Assembly: GCF_014696065.1 (NCBI RefSeq)
Contig: NZ_JACJPL010000031.1
Span: 310,001 to 374,000 of the forward strand
Reading direction: 5' to 3'
Source: Leptolyngbya sp. FACHB-261
GTDB lineage: Bacteria; Cyanobacteriota; Cyanobacteriia; FACHB-261
DNA: 64,000 nucleotides
Made by a program: the position numbers and the translations under genes. The notes beneath the pieces are model-generated. The model did not search any database. It was not told where the DNA came from and saw nothing but the letters and a program-made list of their open reading frames with translations. Positions 33,623-42,748 of the stretch are shown here, one piece after another (within the stretch, counting starts at the first letter, position 1; every line of letters begins with the position of its first letter).

Positions 33623-35764
33623 ATGCAATTGCTGCAAGCTGCCGTTGATGCACTCAAACAGCAGCACTATGCCAGGGCAGTCGAACTGCTGCGTGACCTA
33701 GCGCAACAAGCGACGGCTCAAGGCGACCATCGCACTCAAATTCAAGCGCAAATCTATCTAATCCAAGCTTATGAAGGCTGTGGACGGCGCAGTGAGGCCG
33801 TGCGTCTCTGCCAGAGTTTGCTCAGTTACCCAGAGCCCAAGCTACAAGCTTGGGCTCAAAAAATGTTGGCTACGCTGTCTCCGACTGATGTGCAGTCCGA
33901 GCCCACTAAGGCACGAGAGTTAGAGCCAACTGTCAGCCAGTACCCCTCGGAACCTGAAGCCTCACCCCCTGAGGCTCCACCTGTTGCCCCCACTCAAACT
34001 CATTATTTGGGATTTGAGTTGCCAGTCAAAGACCGTTACCACCGGCAAGGGGCACCGCTGCGCATCGTTCGGGTGGGTGTACTCTGGCCTGTTATCGGCC
34101 TGACCTTACTTTGGGAAGTCTGGCTCACGCTGCTCCTCCTGGGGTGGATGCCAATTTTTCAGCAGTCCAACCCACTGGTGGGGAGAGTTCCGATTCTGCT
34201 GTTCCTGGGCGGTGTTGCAGCTCTCTCACCGTGGCTGATGGATTGGCTATTGGGGTATTGGACCCAAGCTTGGGGAGGATTGCGCCCATTACCCTTAACC
34301 GAGCTGAGCCGTAGAAGCTCAGAAGCCTATCGGCTGGTACAGCGGTCGAGTGAGCGTCGCGGTCTAGGGCTGAAGCGGGTGAAGTTGGCCTTGGTTGAAA
34401 CAGACATGCCCCTCGTCTTCAGTTATGCAGGCTTGCTAGGAACAGGACGGCTGGTGGTGAGTAGTGGGCTGTTCTCGGTTTTGGAACCAGACGAGCTAGC
34501 TGCTGTCGTCGCCTACGAAGTAGGGCAAATCGCCTATTGGGACGCAACAGTCATGACCCTGGGACTGCTGTTAGGGCAACTGTTTTATCTGCCTTACATT
34601 GGCCTGGTCGCTCTCAACAACCGCTACTTGCAACAGAGTTGGACCAAATGGGGGATTCTACTGCTGGCGGCAGGTTTTCACCAGCTATACCGCTTGAGTC
34701 TGTGGCCCTTGCTCTGGCTGTCCCGTCGCCGGACTCATTTCGCAGACCACTTCGCAGCGGCCAACACCGGCAACCCCAATGCTCTGGCGCGGGCCTTGGT
34801 GAAAGTTGCGTTGGGGCAAGCAGATCAAACTGCTGATCCCGCCATAGGTCAGGCTGACCCCATGGCAAGGTTGTTAGAAGCGATCCGGCCTTTAAGTCTG
34901 TGCGATGACCAAGCCGCTTTGCCCCTCGGACGCTTGCTCTTAGCTCAGCCCACAGAGCCCTTGGTTTTGGAGCGCTGGCTACTTTGGGAGCTCTACAATC
35001 CCTGGGTGAACTGGAGTGAACTGAGCACCACTCATCCCCTTCTCGGCAAGCGATTGGGAGCGCTCAGCGGCTATGCTCAGCAGCTCGCTCTCCCCACCCA
35101 AATCGACTTGGATGCAGTAGTTGCCTTGAGTAGACGCTTGGAGAAGCCCGTCTACGAGCAGTTTCAACTCAGGCGCGCTCTTTTAGCGGCACCTTGGTTG
35201 GGGTTAGGACTGGGGTTAGTTCTAGGCTGGGTACTCAGTTTGCTATTCCAAGACAGCTGGCTGATCCTGTCACTGGTCTTGATTGGTACAGGCACTGGGG
35301 TTTTGCTGAGAGTCAACACGCTTTATCCGGACGTGCTGGCGGAGCGTTTCCAGGATGCCAGCCTGAGCCAACTACTACTGAATGCATCTGCCGAACCCCT
35401 GCGTGGTCTGCCCGTGCGTCTTCAGGGGAAAGTCATACTGCCCTTAGATTTTGGTAGCGATCCGGATGGAGCAGTCACATTTGAGGATGAGGCAGGCAGA
35501 CGGGTTGCTTTGCGCTATCAAGCAGCCGCAGGACCAGCTGGCAGCTTGCTAGTCGGCTATCCGCTAATGCGACAGTGGACGGCAAAACCAGTCACGGTTC
35601 AAGGCTGGTTCCGACGAGGGCCTTTGCCCTGGGTCGATGCGCTAACTCTAGAGGCAGCCTCTGGGGAGCAACTCAAGAGTAACTTTCAACTTTGGACTTA
35701 CGGTTTGGGGAGCAGTCTAATACTGGCAGGGCTAACCACACTGTGGTTTTTCGGCCAGGTCTGA
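33623..35764 (+). CDS. M48-like membrane protein with destroyed zinc motif (pseudoprotease)
   Basis: Start chosen at ATG 33623 (MQLLQAAVDALK), with GGAGGGG four bases upstream. The 713-aa product has an N-terminal TPR-like region (1-85), a Pro/Glu-rich linker, two hydrophobic segments (about 155-205), an M48/HtpX-like domain with more membrane helices, and further hydrophobic segments near 565-600 and the C-terminus. Where M48 enzymes have HExxH, this protein reads YEVGQ (VVAYEVGQIAYWD, codons 34514-34528): both zinc-binding His are replaced, Tyr and Gln, while Glu and the surrounding DELAAVVAYE helix remain. The third-ligand region (THFADHFAA) has Asp but not the canonical Glu. A non-catalytic scaffold or chaperone role is likely. 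The reading frame is intact and long, so it is not a decaying pseudogene. Confidence 0.8.
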   Translation: MQLLQAAVDALKQQHYARAVELLRDLAQQATAQGDHRTQIQAQIYLIQAYEGCGRRSEAVRLCQSLLSYPEPKLQAWAQKMLATLSPTDVQSEPTKARELEPTVSQYPSEPEASPPEAPPVAPTQTHYLGFELPVKDRYHRQGAPLRIVRVGVLWPVIGLTLLWEVWLTLLLLGWMPIFQQSNPLVGRVPILLFLGGVAALSPWLMDWLLGYWTQAWGGLRPLPLTELSRRSSEAYRLVQRSSERRGLGLKRVKLALVETDMPLVFSYAGLLGTGRLVVSSGLFSVLEPDELAAVVAYEVGQIAYWDATVMTLGLLLGQLFYLPYIGLVALNNRYLQQSWTKWGILLLAAGFHQLYRLSLWPLLWLSRRRTHFADHFAAANTGNPNALARALVKVALGQADQTADPAIGQADPMARLLEAIRPLSLCDDQAALPLGRLLLAQPTEPLVLERWLLWELYNPWVNWSELSTTHPLLGKRLGALSGYAQQLALPTQIDLDAVVALSRRLEKPVYEQFQLRRALLAAPWLGLGLGLVLGWVLSLLFQDSWLILSLVLIGTGTGVLLRVNTLYPDVLAERFQDASLSQLLLNASAEPLRGLPVRLQGKVILPLDFGSDPDGAVTFEDEAGRRVALRYQAAAGPAGSLLVGYPLMRQWTAKPVTVQGWFRRGPLPWVDALTLEAASGEQLKSNFQLWTYGLGSSLILAGLTTLWFFGQV

Positions 35765-35813
35765 GTTTCGGGTGTGCCTGCCCTAGACTTGAGTGAGCAA
35801 CGGAAGAACTGCG

Positions 35814-36293
35814 GTGAGTTTTGATTTACCTGATGATCTGATGGGGCTTTTAAAGGCTTTACGTCAGGACAATGAACGAGTGCGTCTGCACGCTACCCGT
35901 GCTCTGTGGCAGAGGTGGTATGCAGAAGCAGGACCAGAGGCTGAACGACAACTGCTAGCGGGTACAGCCTCGATGGAACAGCAACGCTTTGCTGAGGCGG
36001 AACAGGAGTTCAGCCAACTCATTCAGCAGCATCCAGATTTTGCAGAGGCCTATAACAAACGAGCAACCCTGCATTACATATGCCACCGTTATGACCGTTC
36101 CCTCCGTGACTGCCACCGCGTTGTGGAACTCAACCCACATCACTTTGGGGCCTGGCATGGCATGGGCCTCTGCTACTTTGCCTTGGATCGCTATCCAGAA
36201 GCGCTACCCGCTTTTCGCCGGGCCTTGGAGATTCAACCCTTTGCCCAAATCAATCAGGCCATGAGCCTAGAGTGTCTGGTGCGGATGAGCTAG
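35814..36293 (+). CDS. TPR-repeat protein
   Basis: Start chosen at GTG 35814, with GGAAGA six bases upstream; GTG 35793 is an in-frame alternative seven codons earlier. The ~159-aa protein has two to three tetratricopeptide repeats ([19 protein letters not shown], then [20 protein letters not shown] and [19 protein letters not shown]). It is soluble and presumably binds a protein partner. It follows the M48-like gene by about 50 bases on the same strand and converges with obg, overlapping its stop by four bases. Specific function unknown. Confidence 0.87.
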   Translation: MSFDLPDDLMGLLKALRQDNERVRLHATRALWQRWYAEAGPEAERQLLAGTASMEQQRFAEAEQEFSQLIQQHPDFAEAYNKRATLHYICHRYDRSLRDCHRVVELNPHHFGAWHGMGLCYFALDRYPEALPAFRRALEIQPFAQINQAMSLECLVRMS

Positions 36294-37303
36294 GGCAGGC
36301 TGGGCTCTGGAACGCCAGCTTCGAGCAAAGGCCAAATGGCTTGGAGAAGTTCGCCGAGGCCCTGACGGCTCACTGCCGAAATGCCCAGGACTGGCTGCTT
36401 CAGGTGGGCACTCAAGTCAGCTTTGATCTCAGCAGCAACAGATTCCTCAACGGCATCTAATTTGGATACAACGACCAACTGTGGCTTAGTGCTAAGGCCA
36501 TGGCCATAGGCTTCAAGCTCAGCCTCGATGGTCTGATAGTCATGTAGGGGATCAGGGGCAGTACCATCAACGAGATGCACGAGCACTCGGGTGCGCTCAA
36601 TGTGGCGTAAGAAATCGTGGCCCAGACCAGCACCTGTATGAGCGCCTTCGATCAAGCCGGGGATGTCAGCAAAGACAACGCCGTCGCCTGTGGGCCGGCG
36701 CACTACACCCAGGTTAGGCACCAACGTGGTGAAGGGATAATCAGCAATTTTGGGCCGAGCTGCCGACAGCACAGAGATCAGGGTCGATTTACCAGCATTG
36801 GGTAAGCCGATCAGACCGACTTCTGCCAGGAGTTTCAGCTCTAGACGTAGCAAGCGACTCTCGCCCGGTAAACCAGGCAGAGCTTGTTCGGGAGCTCGAT
36901 TCTGATTGCTCAGAAAACACCGGTTACCGAGTCCGCCTTTGCCACCTTTCGCGACCCGCAGCTCCTGGCCAACATCGGTCAAGTCACCCAGAAACTCACC
37001 AGTCTCAGCATCGTAGATTACGGTGCCGCAGGGGACTTCGATAATGCGGTCCTCACCGCTAGCCCCGGTCATGTTCTTGGCACCGCCGCGCTCCCCGTTC
37101 TCGGCTTGAAAGCGGTGAGCATAGCGAAAATCCAGCAGAGTTTGCAGGTTCTGGGTTGTCCGCAGAATCACATTTCCACCCCTGCCACCGTTGCCGCCCG
37201 CCGGACCACCCGCCGGTACATACTTCTCCCGCCGGAAGGCAACGATGCCATCGCCACCATCGCCCGCCTTGATTTGAATTTCTGCCTGGTCAATAAATTG
37301 CAT
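36290..37303 (-). CDS. obg: GTPase Obg/CgtA
   Basis: Start chosen at ATG 37303 ([17 protein letters not shown]), the canonical Obg N-terminus; an upstream TTG extends it by three codons. The Gly-rich Obg fold (1-158) holds [14 protein letters not shown], and the G domain has G1 [10 protein letters not shown]2 in [11 protein letters not shown]3 DIPGLIEGA and G4 VVSKLDAVE. No C-terminal OCT domain is present, which is usual in cyanobacteria; 337 aa is a normal length. Obg binds the large ribosomal subunit and acts in ribosome assembly and stress signalling. Confidence 0.97.
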   Translation of the reverse strand: MQFIDQAEIQIKAGDGGDGIVAFRREKYVPAGGPAGGNGGRGGNVILRTTQNLQTLLDFRYAHRFQAENGERGGAKNMTGASGEDRIIEVPCGTVIYDAETGEFLGDLTDVGQELRVAKGGKGGLGNRCFLSNQNRAPEQALPGLPGESRLLRLELKLLAEVGLIGLPNAGKSTLISVLSAARPKIADYPFTTLVPNLGVVRRPTGDGVVFADIPGLIEGAHTGAGLGHDFLRHIERTRVLVHLVDGTAPDPLHDYQTIEAELEAYGHGLSTKPQLVVVSKLDAVEESVAAEIKADLSAHLKQPVLGISAVSRQGLGELLQAIWPLLEAGVPEPSLP

Positions 37304-37436
37304 GCGTTCCAATTGGCTAAAGGCACAAGCCTCTAGCCCACCTCATTATCTTTATGGTAGTGAGGGTAGTCACGCTGATCGCCTTTACGCTGAAACTACT
37401 CCAAAAGGAGAGTGGATTTAGCGTTACTAGAAGCGC

Positions 37437-38960
37437 TTAGTCTGGCCCAGTAAAGCGACGCTGGAGTCGGTCGGAAAGGGCATTGTAGCGAGAGGCAAGT
37501 CGAGCTTTGCCTGCAGCGGCCCAATCTTGAAGCAGTTGAATCTGTTCTTGGGCGGTACGAGCGAGAGGTACAACTTGACTGGCGGACTCTAAAACATCGT
37601 CAGTAGTGAAGTCGCGGTTCTGGCTGAAGCCCAGGTGCATGGCTTCGATGATTGTCTGCTCGATCTCAGCTCCCGAAAAGTCCGGCGTTTCGTAGGCTAG
37701 GCGCTCCAGATCATAAGCGCGAACGTTATGGGGCCGCAGGCGGTTGAGGTGCACCCGGAAGATTTCTCGTCGTTCCTCAGTGCTGGGCAAACCGACGAAA
37801 AAGATCTCGTCAAAGCGGCCTTTGCGCAGCATTTCGGGTGGTAGGGCGCCAATGTTGTTGGCCGTTGCAACCACAAACACAGGAGACTTTTTCTCTGCCA
37901 TCCAAGTAATAAACGTACCGAAGACCCGAGAAGTGGTGCCGGAGTCACCACGGCCATCGCTGCCAGCAAAGGCTTTATCAATTTCGTCGATCCAGAGAAC
38001 ACAGGGAGCTAGCGCCTCAGACAACTGAATCATCTGACGGGTTCGAGACTCAGATTCGCCTACCAGCCCCGCAAACAGGCGCCCTACATCCAAGCGTAGG
38101 AGGGGCAGATGCCAGTGATGGGCAATGGCTTTGGCAGTGAGGGACTTACCTGTGCCTTGAATGCCAACCAGTAGCAGCCCTCGCGGATGAGGGAGACCAT
38201 AACTGCGTGCCCGGTCAGAGAAGGCGTTGCCTCGGCGCAACAGCCAGTCTTTGAGGTTGTCCAACCCGCCAATGTCTGAGATCTCTTCAGTGGCAGGGTA
38301 AAAGTCGAGGATTTGCGTTTGACGAATGGTCTGGCGCTTTTCCTCCAAAATCAGATCTACGTCTTCAGGCCGCAGTTCGCCATGCAGGGCAATAGCTCGG
38401 CCTAATACCCGTCGGACGCGTCCCTGAGAAAGCCCCTGACAAGAGCGCACCAAGTCGTCCATAGCACGGGCTTCCAAAGTTCTGCCCATGCTGCCCAGCA
38501 AACGCTCGACCTCAGCTCGAATTTCAGCGCCATTGGGCAAAGGAAATTCCAGGACAGTCAGCACCTCACTGAGATCGTCCGGAATGTTGAGCTGAGGTGA
38601 GAGGATTACTACATTCTTAGGCTGCGATTGAAGTAACCGGGTCAAGTTGCGCAGCTTACGCCCCACAGCGACATCTTCTAAAAAGCGATGAAAATCTCGC
38701 AGGATAAAGATCCCCGGTGCTGTAGCCGGTAACTTTTCTACGAGTTCCAGGGCTTGCAAAGGATTGCGTCGGCCAAAGCCAGCATCTGTGGGGTTGCCCT
38801 GGTAACCGTCCACAAAGTCCCAGGTGTAGACCGCCCGGTTGCCGCTCTCCTGAGCAATTTCAGCGATAGTTGCCTCTACCCGCTCTTCTTCGCGCGAGGG
38901 AATGTAGATAACCGGATAGCGGGCACGCAGCAGTAGGGCAAATTCTTCGCGAAAGCTCAT
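37437..38960 (-). CDS. ycf46: AAA+ ATPase, Ycf46-type
   Basis: Start chosen at ATG 38960 (MSFREEFALLLRARYP), the usual Ycf46 beginning; the open frame runs 22 codons further to 39026. The 507-aa protein has an N-terminal degenerate RecA-like domain (IYIPSREEERVEATI, FILRDFHRFL) and a canonical AAA+ module with Walker A GIQGTGKSLTAKAIA, Walker B CVLWIDEIDKAF, sensor 1 VVATANN and an arginine-finger region RKGRFDEIF. Ycf46 is conserved in cyanobacteria and plastids and has been linked to inorganic carbon use and stress. It ends about 130 bases from obg. Confidence 0.94.
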   Translation of the reverse strand: MSFREEFALLLRARYPVIYIPSREEERVEATIAEIAQESGNRAVYTWDFVDGYQGNPTDAGFGRRNPLQALELVEKLPATAPGIFILRDFHRFLEDVAVGRKLRNLTRLLQSQPKNVVILSPQLNIPDDLSEVLTVLEFPLPNGAEIRAEVERLLGSMGRTLEARAMDDLVRSCQGLSQGRVRRVLGRAIALHGELRPEDVDLILEEKRQTIRQTQILDFYPATEEISDIGGLDNLKDWLLRRGNAFSDRARSYGLPHPRGLLLVGIQGTGKSLTAKAIAHHWHLPLLRLDVGRLFAGLVGESESRTRQMIQLSEALAPCVLWIDEIDKAFAGSDGRGDSGTTSRVFGTFITWMAEKKSPVFVVATANNIGALPPEMLRKGRFDEIFFVGLPSTEERREIFRVHLNRLRPHNVRAYDLERLAYETPDFSGAEIEQTIIEAMHLGFSQNRDFTTDDVLESASQVVPLARTAQEQIQLLQDWAAAGKARLASRYNALSDRLQRRFTGPD

Positions 38961-39108
38961 GGCTGGGGCAGAGAACGGGGCTGAGCTGCAACAGACTGCA
39001 ACAATAGTTATCGTCCCACGTTGCACCTGTAGTGCAACTCTCTCTAGCTAGGTGACAGTGCCCTAAATGTCGGGGAGAAGCCGTACAGTTAGGGGGCGGA
39101 CAGCCAGG

Positions 39109-39137
39109 TAGACAAGTTCTGGCAAAGACCCTATACT
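39109..39137 (+). promoter_or_regulatory. Sigma70-type promoter of the STAS gene
   Basis: TAGACA (39109-39114, five of six matches to TTGACA) and TATACT (39132-39137, five of six to TATAAT) are separated by 17 bases. A start near 39144 would leave a leader of about 35 bases carrying the perfect AGGAGG at 39169-39174. Confidence 0.7.
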
Positions 39138-39179
39138 GTAACCTCGACTTGAGGGGTAGGAGACCCGCAGGAGGGCATT

Positions 39180-39548
39180 ATTCCGGAGCCGCTGACCCTG
39201 ACCGTGAGTTTGAGAGGCACCCATGACGTTAGGGATAATTGCCAAATTTTTCGCCTCGCAGGCTTACTAGACGCGTTCTCTGAGCCTGTTTTTCGGAAGA
39301 CTATTGGCAAATATGTGGATGATGGCCCTAAGCACATCATCCTTGACCTTTCAGCTATTGATTTCGTAGATAGCTCTGGTTTGGGCGTCCTGGTGCAAAT
39401 GGCGAAGAAAGCCCAAAATGCAAAAGGATCGCTACAAATTATTAGTAACCCACGTGTTACTCAAACCGTAAAGCTGGTTCGCCTAGAACAATTCTTGGCA
39501 CTTCAACCCTCGGTTGAGGAAGCCTTGAAGAACGTGCCAAAGGACTGA
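39180..39548 (+). CDS. STAS-domain anti-sigma factor antagonist
   Basis: The STAS fold is clear: CQIFRLAGLLDAFSE, HIILDLSAIDFVDSSGLGVL with the phosphorylatable Ser pair in DSSG, and ISNPRVTQTVKLVRL. The first standard start codon is GTG 39204, but it lacks a ribosome binding site at proper distance. A perfect AGGAGG (39169-39174) instead sits five bases before an in-frame ATT (39180), giving MPEPLTLTVSLRGTHDVRDN, which looks like a full N-terminus for the family. ATT is a rare initiator (known for infC). By family, the unphosphorylated protein sequesters an anti-sigma factor or acts in a phosphatase/kinase switch. The Mini-III gene overlaps its stop. Confidence 0.85.
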   Translation: MPEPLTLTVSLRGTHDVRDNCQIFRLAGLLDAFSEPVFRKTIGKYVDDGPKHIILDLSAIDFVDSSGLGVLVQMAKKAQNAKGSLQIISNPRVTQTVKLVRLEQFLALQPSVEEALKNVPKD

Positions 39549-39940
39549 GCCCCCTGTTTGGCCTGAACACTCTCTCATCTGCGGAGGTAGCTAAGCTTTC
39601 CCCCGCAGCTCTGGCTTATTTGGGTGATGCTGTTTTTGAGCTTTACACCCGTCAGATCTTGATTTTTCCCCCCTGCCGAATTCAGGATTACCATAGGCAG
39701 GTGGTGGCTCATGTCCGAGCCGAGAGTCAAGCTTTGAGCTTAAAACGTTTAGAGGCCCACCTGACAGAAACCGAGCAGGAATGGGTGCGTCGGGGACGTA
39801 ATGCCGCTACCAATGCGCCTCGCAGGCTAGATCCTGCTACTTACCAACAGGCGAGCGGTTTAGAAACCCTGATTGGCTATCTCTATCTCACTGACCCCGA
39901 ACGACTACGCCAGCTTCTGGCCGTTCTGGGTTCCGAATAA
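39545..39940 (+). CDS. mrnC: Mini-ribonuclease III
   Basis: The product has the Mini-III signature LSPAALAYLGDAVFELYTRQ with the catalytic Asp in GDA, then YHRQVVAHVRAESQA, EWVRRGRNAATNAP and YQQASGLETLIGYLYL. It is a single RNase III catalytic domain without dsRBD that matures 23S rRNA in the family. The first standard start (TTG 39620) would remove the conserved LSPAALAYL block. No ATG, GTG or TTG lies between the upstream stop (39515) and that point. CTG at 39545, overlapping the STAS stop as CTGA, would give 131 aa, a normal length. I therefore suggest translation coupled to the STAS gene with a CTG start. Confidence 0.85.
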   Translation: MSPLFGLNTLSSAEVAKLSPAALAYLGDAVFELYTRQILIFPPCRIQDYHRQVVAHVRAESQALSLKRLEAHLTETEQEWVRRGRNAATNAPRRLDPATYQQASGLETLIGYLYLTDPERLRQLLAVLGSE

Positions 39941-39961
39941 CTACTTTTCTGGTGGACCGTC

Positions 39962-41338
39962 ATGCCTGCTCGCGATTCTCAAAAACGTCCTCAAAAAGCT
40001 CATCCTCAAAAGCCTCAACTGCGTAGAGCGGCTGAGAGTGATAGACCCCGTCGCCGCGATCGGGATGGCAATTCTGAAGCTGGGTCCAATGCTAGTCAGG
40101 ACCGGCGTTTTCGCCGTGAGGCTAGCGGTTCCTCAGGAGACCGTAGTTTCCGCCGCGAGGCCAGTGGTTCCTCGGGAGACCGTAGTTTTCGTCGTGAGGC
40201 TGGCGGTTCATCAGGTTCGTCTGCATCCGGAGAGCGCAAGCGTCTCCCCAACCCAGCTAAGCCCCTACCGCCTCGCAAGAACAATGCTGATGCGGCAGGG
40301 GAGAGGAGCCAGTCGCAGGGCCAATCACAGGGCCAGTCGCAGGGCCAGTCGCAGAACGGCTACGCCAAGCGCTCACCTATCCGCAAAGATGGGCAGCCCA
40401 AACGTGAACGCACTCAGGGTCGGCGGCAAGGTGAGTCACAAGACCGGCGCGAGCCGCGGGAACGTCGTGACTTCAACCGTGCCCCCCGCCCCCAAGCCTC
40501 TTTTAGACCCAATCAGGACGAGAGAGCGGCGGAACCACAGGAAGCGGCTGGGGACAACCTAGAAGCAGAACTGATCTACGGCAGGCATTCAGTGATAGCG
40601 GCGTTAGAAGCGCAACGGCCCTTGAACCGGCTCTGGATTGTGCCGCACTTACGTTATGACCACCGCTTCCTCGGTCTGCTAGATCAAGCTAAAGCAGCAG
40701 GCACAGTCATTGATGAAGTAGAACCGCGTCGCCTCAACCAAATCACCAGCAATGCCACGCACCAGGGCATCGCCGCTCAAGTCTCTGCACATGAGTATTT
40801 GGAACTGGCCGACTTGATTGAAAGAGCCAAAGCGGCCTCCAACTCGCCGGTGATCATTGCCGCAGATGGCATTACTGATCCCCATAACTTGGGAGCGATC
40901 CTACGCACGGCAGAGGCAATTGGTGCTCAGGGATTGGTGATCCCTCAACGTCGAGCTGCTGGGATCACGGCCACAGTAGCCAAAGTTGCAGCAGGCGCCC
41001 TGGAGCATTTGAGCGTTGCACGCGTGGTGAATCTGAATCGCGCTCTAGAAGAGCTGAAGAGTGCTGGCTTCTGGATCTACGGTACGGCCTCGGAGTCGGG
41101 GCAACCCATTCATCAGGTGAAGTTTGCTCCCGCTGCCGTGCTCGTGATTGGGGCAGAAGGCGAGGGGCTAAATTTATTGACACAGCGCTCCTGCGATGAG
41201 TTAGTGTCGATTCCTTTACACGGCAAGACCCCTAGCCTCAATGCCTCTGTCGCTGCGGGTATGGCACTGTACGAAATTTACCGCCAAAGGTGGACCCAAA
41301 CCCTTTCACTAGGCAGTTTGAAAAAGGCAGCAACCTGA
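39962..41338 (+). CDS. rlmB: TrmH/SpoU rRNA 2'-O-methyltransferase (RlmB-like)
   Basis: The 458-aa protein has an unusual N-terminal ~195 residues, disordered and rich in Arg, Ser, Gly and Gln, with three exact-frame repeats of [13 protein letters not shown] and four of QSQG. The rest is a standard RlmB: the substrate-binding domain ([22 protein letters not shown]) and the SPOUT/SpoU knot with [31 protein letters not shown] and [23 protein letters not shown]. RlmB methylates the 2'-O of a guanosine in 23S rRNA (G2251 in E. coli) with SAM. It follows the Mini-III gene by 21 bases; both act on 23S rRNA. Confidence 0.93.
   Translation: MPARDSQKRPQKAHPQKPQLRRAAESDRPRRRDRDGNSEAGSNASQDRRFRREASGSSGDRSFRREASGSSGDRSFRREAGGSSGSSASGERKRLPNPAKPLPPRKNNADAAGERSQSQGQSQGQSQGQSQNGYAKRSPIRKDGQPKRERTQGRRQGESQDRREPRERRDFNRAPRPQASFRPNQDERAAEPQEAAGDNLEAELIYGRHSVIAALEAQRPLNRLWIVPHLRYDHRFLGLLDQAKAAGTVIDEVEPRRLNQITSNATHQGIAAQVSAHEYLELADLIERAKAASNSPVIIAADGITDPHNLGAILRTAEAIGAQGLVIPQRRAAGITATVAKVAAGALEHLSVARVVNLNRALEELKSAGFWIYGTASESGQPIHQVKFAPAAVLVIGAEGEGLNLLTQRSCDELVSIPLHGKTPSLNASVAAGMALYEIYRQRWTQTLSLGSLKKAAT
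40100..40216 (+). repeat. Three 39-bp in-frame tandem repeats
   Basis: Units at 40100-40138, 40139-40177 and 40178-40216 encode near-copies of [13 protein letters not shown] in the basic N-terminal tail of the TrmH-family methyltransferase. They differ by silent and a few replacement changes. Confidence 0.85.
40310..40357 (+). repeat. Four 12-bp in-frame tandem repeats
   Basis: CAGTCGCAGGGC occurs at 40310-40321, 40334-40345 and with small changes at 40322-40333 and 40346-40357, encoding QSQG units. This is a likely slippage site that can change tail length between strains. Confidence 0.85.
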
Positions 41339-41388
41339 AGTATAAAAAAGTGTGAATTCTTAACGTCTACTCATCCCACAGGTTCCTC

Positions 41389-41703
41389 ATGGCAATGCTC
41401 GACGTTGTTAAGGGTGTGTTCACGAACTTCGTGACTGGTTTTAAACGTGGTCGCGGTAGCGCTTGGTGGGCGGAGATTTCGACAGCTGAGCCCCGTTGCA
41501 CCTACTACTTTGGCCCCTTCCAGAACGAGGCTGAGGCTGAGTCAGCCCGTCCTGGTTACATCGAAGATCTAGAAAGTGAAGGGGCACAGGGCATCAAGGT
41601 AGTCGTCAAACGCTGCGATCCAACTGTGCTGACTGTGTTTGATGAAGAGCTAGAACCAGCTGAGCGCTCCGTATCCAAGCGGAGCTTCAGCAGTCAGTTC
41701 TAG
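41389..41703 (+). CDS. DUF1816 domain protein
   Basis: The 104-aa protein matches the small cyanobacterial DUF1816 family: WWAEISTAEPRCTYYFGPF, then EAEAESARPGYIEDLESEGAQGI and VVVKRCDPTVLTVFDEEL. Two ATGs lie at the start (41389 and 41395); the first is used. Members are found near phycobilisome and linker-like contexts (CpcD-like text), but the function is not established. It stands alone between the rRNA methyltransferase and a convergent hydrolase. Confidence 0.9.
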   Translation: MAMLDVVKGVFTNFVTGFKRGRGSAWWAEISTAEPRCTYYFGPFQNEAEAESARPGYIEDLESEGAQGIKVVVKRCDPTVLTVFDEELEPAERSVSKRSFSSQF

Positions 41704-41754
41704 CTAGCTCCAACCAGCCCTCTAATTAACCCTTTGAGCTCTGAGGCTGCTGCC

Positions 41755-42606
41755 TTACTCCATCCCCATTATTGATGCCTGGCTGACCTGTGGGTGTCTG
41801 ACCAGCCAGTCGTCAATGTCTCTAAGCACCTGCTCTGGGATTTCCCAGGGAAAGAGGTGAGCGACGTTTGGGTAGCAGTGCCATTCAGCATTGGGTAGGG
41901 CTTGTGCCGTTTCCTCACTGGAAGCAGCCGTAATGTGACGGTCTTCAGCACCCGCGAGAACCAGAGCTGGCACCCGAAGAGAAGGCAGGTCGTCTAAGCG
42001 GCTGTATCTTTGCTGCAGGGCCTGCGACAGAGCTGCAATTGCGGGGCGTGAAGTGGTCAGATAGGCTTCCAACGCTTCAAAGGCCAAGCGCCGGTAGGCG
42101 TGAGCATTATGCTGCTGGATTAGATAGCGGTACAGCGACCGCTTGCCGAAGGTTTCAATGTTCCAGTCCCAAGCCGGATAGATCCGGTTGAGAATCGAAG
42201 CAACGCCAGTAAAAGCTTCATCCTGCCAGCTGACCGGCGGGTGGTTCCCGCGAGGTCGCGCAGCAGTCGCTACCAGAATTAGGCCACTCACCCGGTCGCC
42301 GAGTCGCAGCGCTAGCTCCATAGCCAAGATGCCGCCCAGAGACCAGCCCAGCACTAAACAACGCTGAATCTGATGGCGATCTAGCAGGTGCTCTAGGTCC
42401 GGAAGGTGATCGGTCATGCTGAACGCATCCTCCGTACGTGAACGGCCATAGCCGCGGAGGTCGGGCGCTAGAGTCCAGAAGCGGCGAGACAGGTGTTCGG
42501 TGAAGACACTCATGCTGCGTCCATTACCAGGGTGACCGTGCAAGCAAAGGATAGGAAAGCCCTGACCAGCGGTGTGAGCGTGCAGTGGGAGGGGAACTGA
42601 AGTCAT
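41755..42606 (-). CDS. Alpha/beta-fold hydrolase
   Basis: The 283-aa protein has the fold's landmarks: LCLHGHPGNGRS (oxyanion loop), the nucleophile elbow LGWSLGGILA (Ser89), LVLAGAEDRHI (acid Asp) and NVAHLFPWE (catalytic His). DLRGYGRS is typical of esterase, epoxide hydrolase and haloperoxidase-like members; substrate cannot be assigned. No signal peptide. It is divergent from the gas-vesicle-type gene pair, with 142 bases between the starts. Confidence 0.9.
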   Translation of the reverse strand: MTSVPLPLHAHTAGQGFPILCLHGHPGNGRSMSVFTEHLSRRFWTLAPDLRGYGRSRTEDAFSMTDHLPDLEHLLDRHQIQRCLVLGWSLGGILAMELALRLGDRVSGLILVATAARPRGNHPPVSWQDEAFTGVASILNRIYPAWDWNIETFGKRSLYRYLIQQHNAHAYRRLAFEALEAYLTTSRPAIAALSQALQQRYSRLDDLPSLRVPALVLAGAEDRHITAASSEETAQALPNAEWHCYPNVAHLFPWEIPEQVLRDIDDWLVRHPQVSQASIMGME

Positions 42607-42748
42607 GGGTTAAGCGACAGTACCAGGAAGCTATAATCAACAAAAATTTGCGCTTTTAAAGGCAAAGCGGGGCAACGGAGCCAGTCAGGAACGGGCTACC
42701 TTAGAAGCAGGAGCCCAAGCTTTCTCCCCATCCTGGCACTGTATACAG

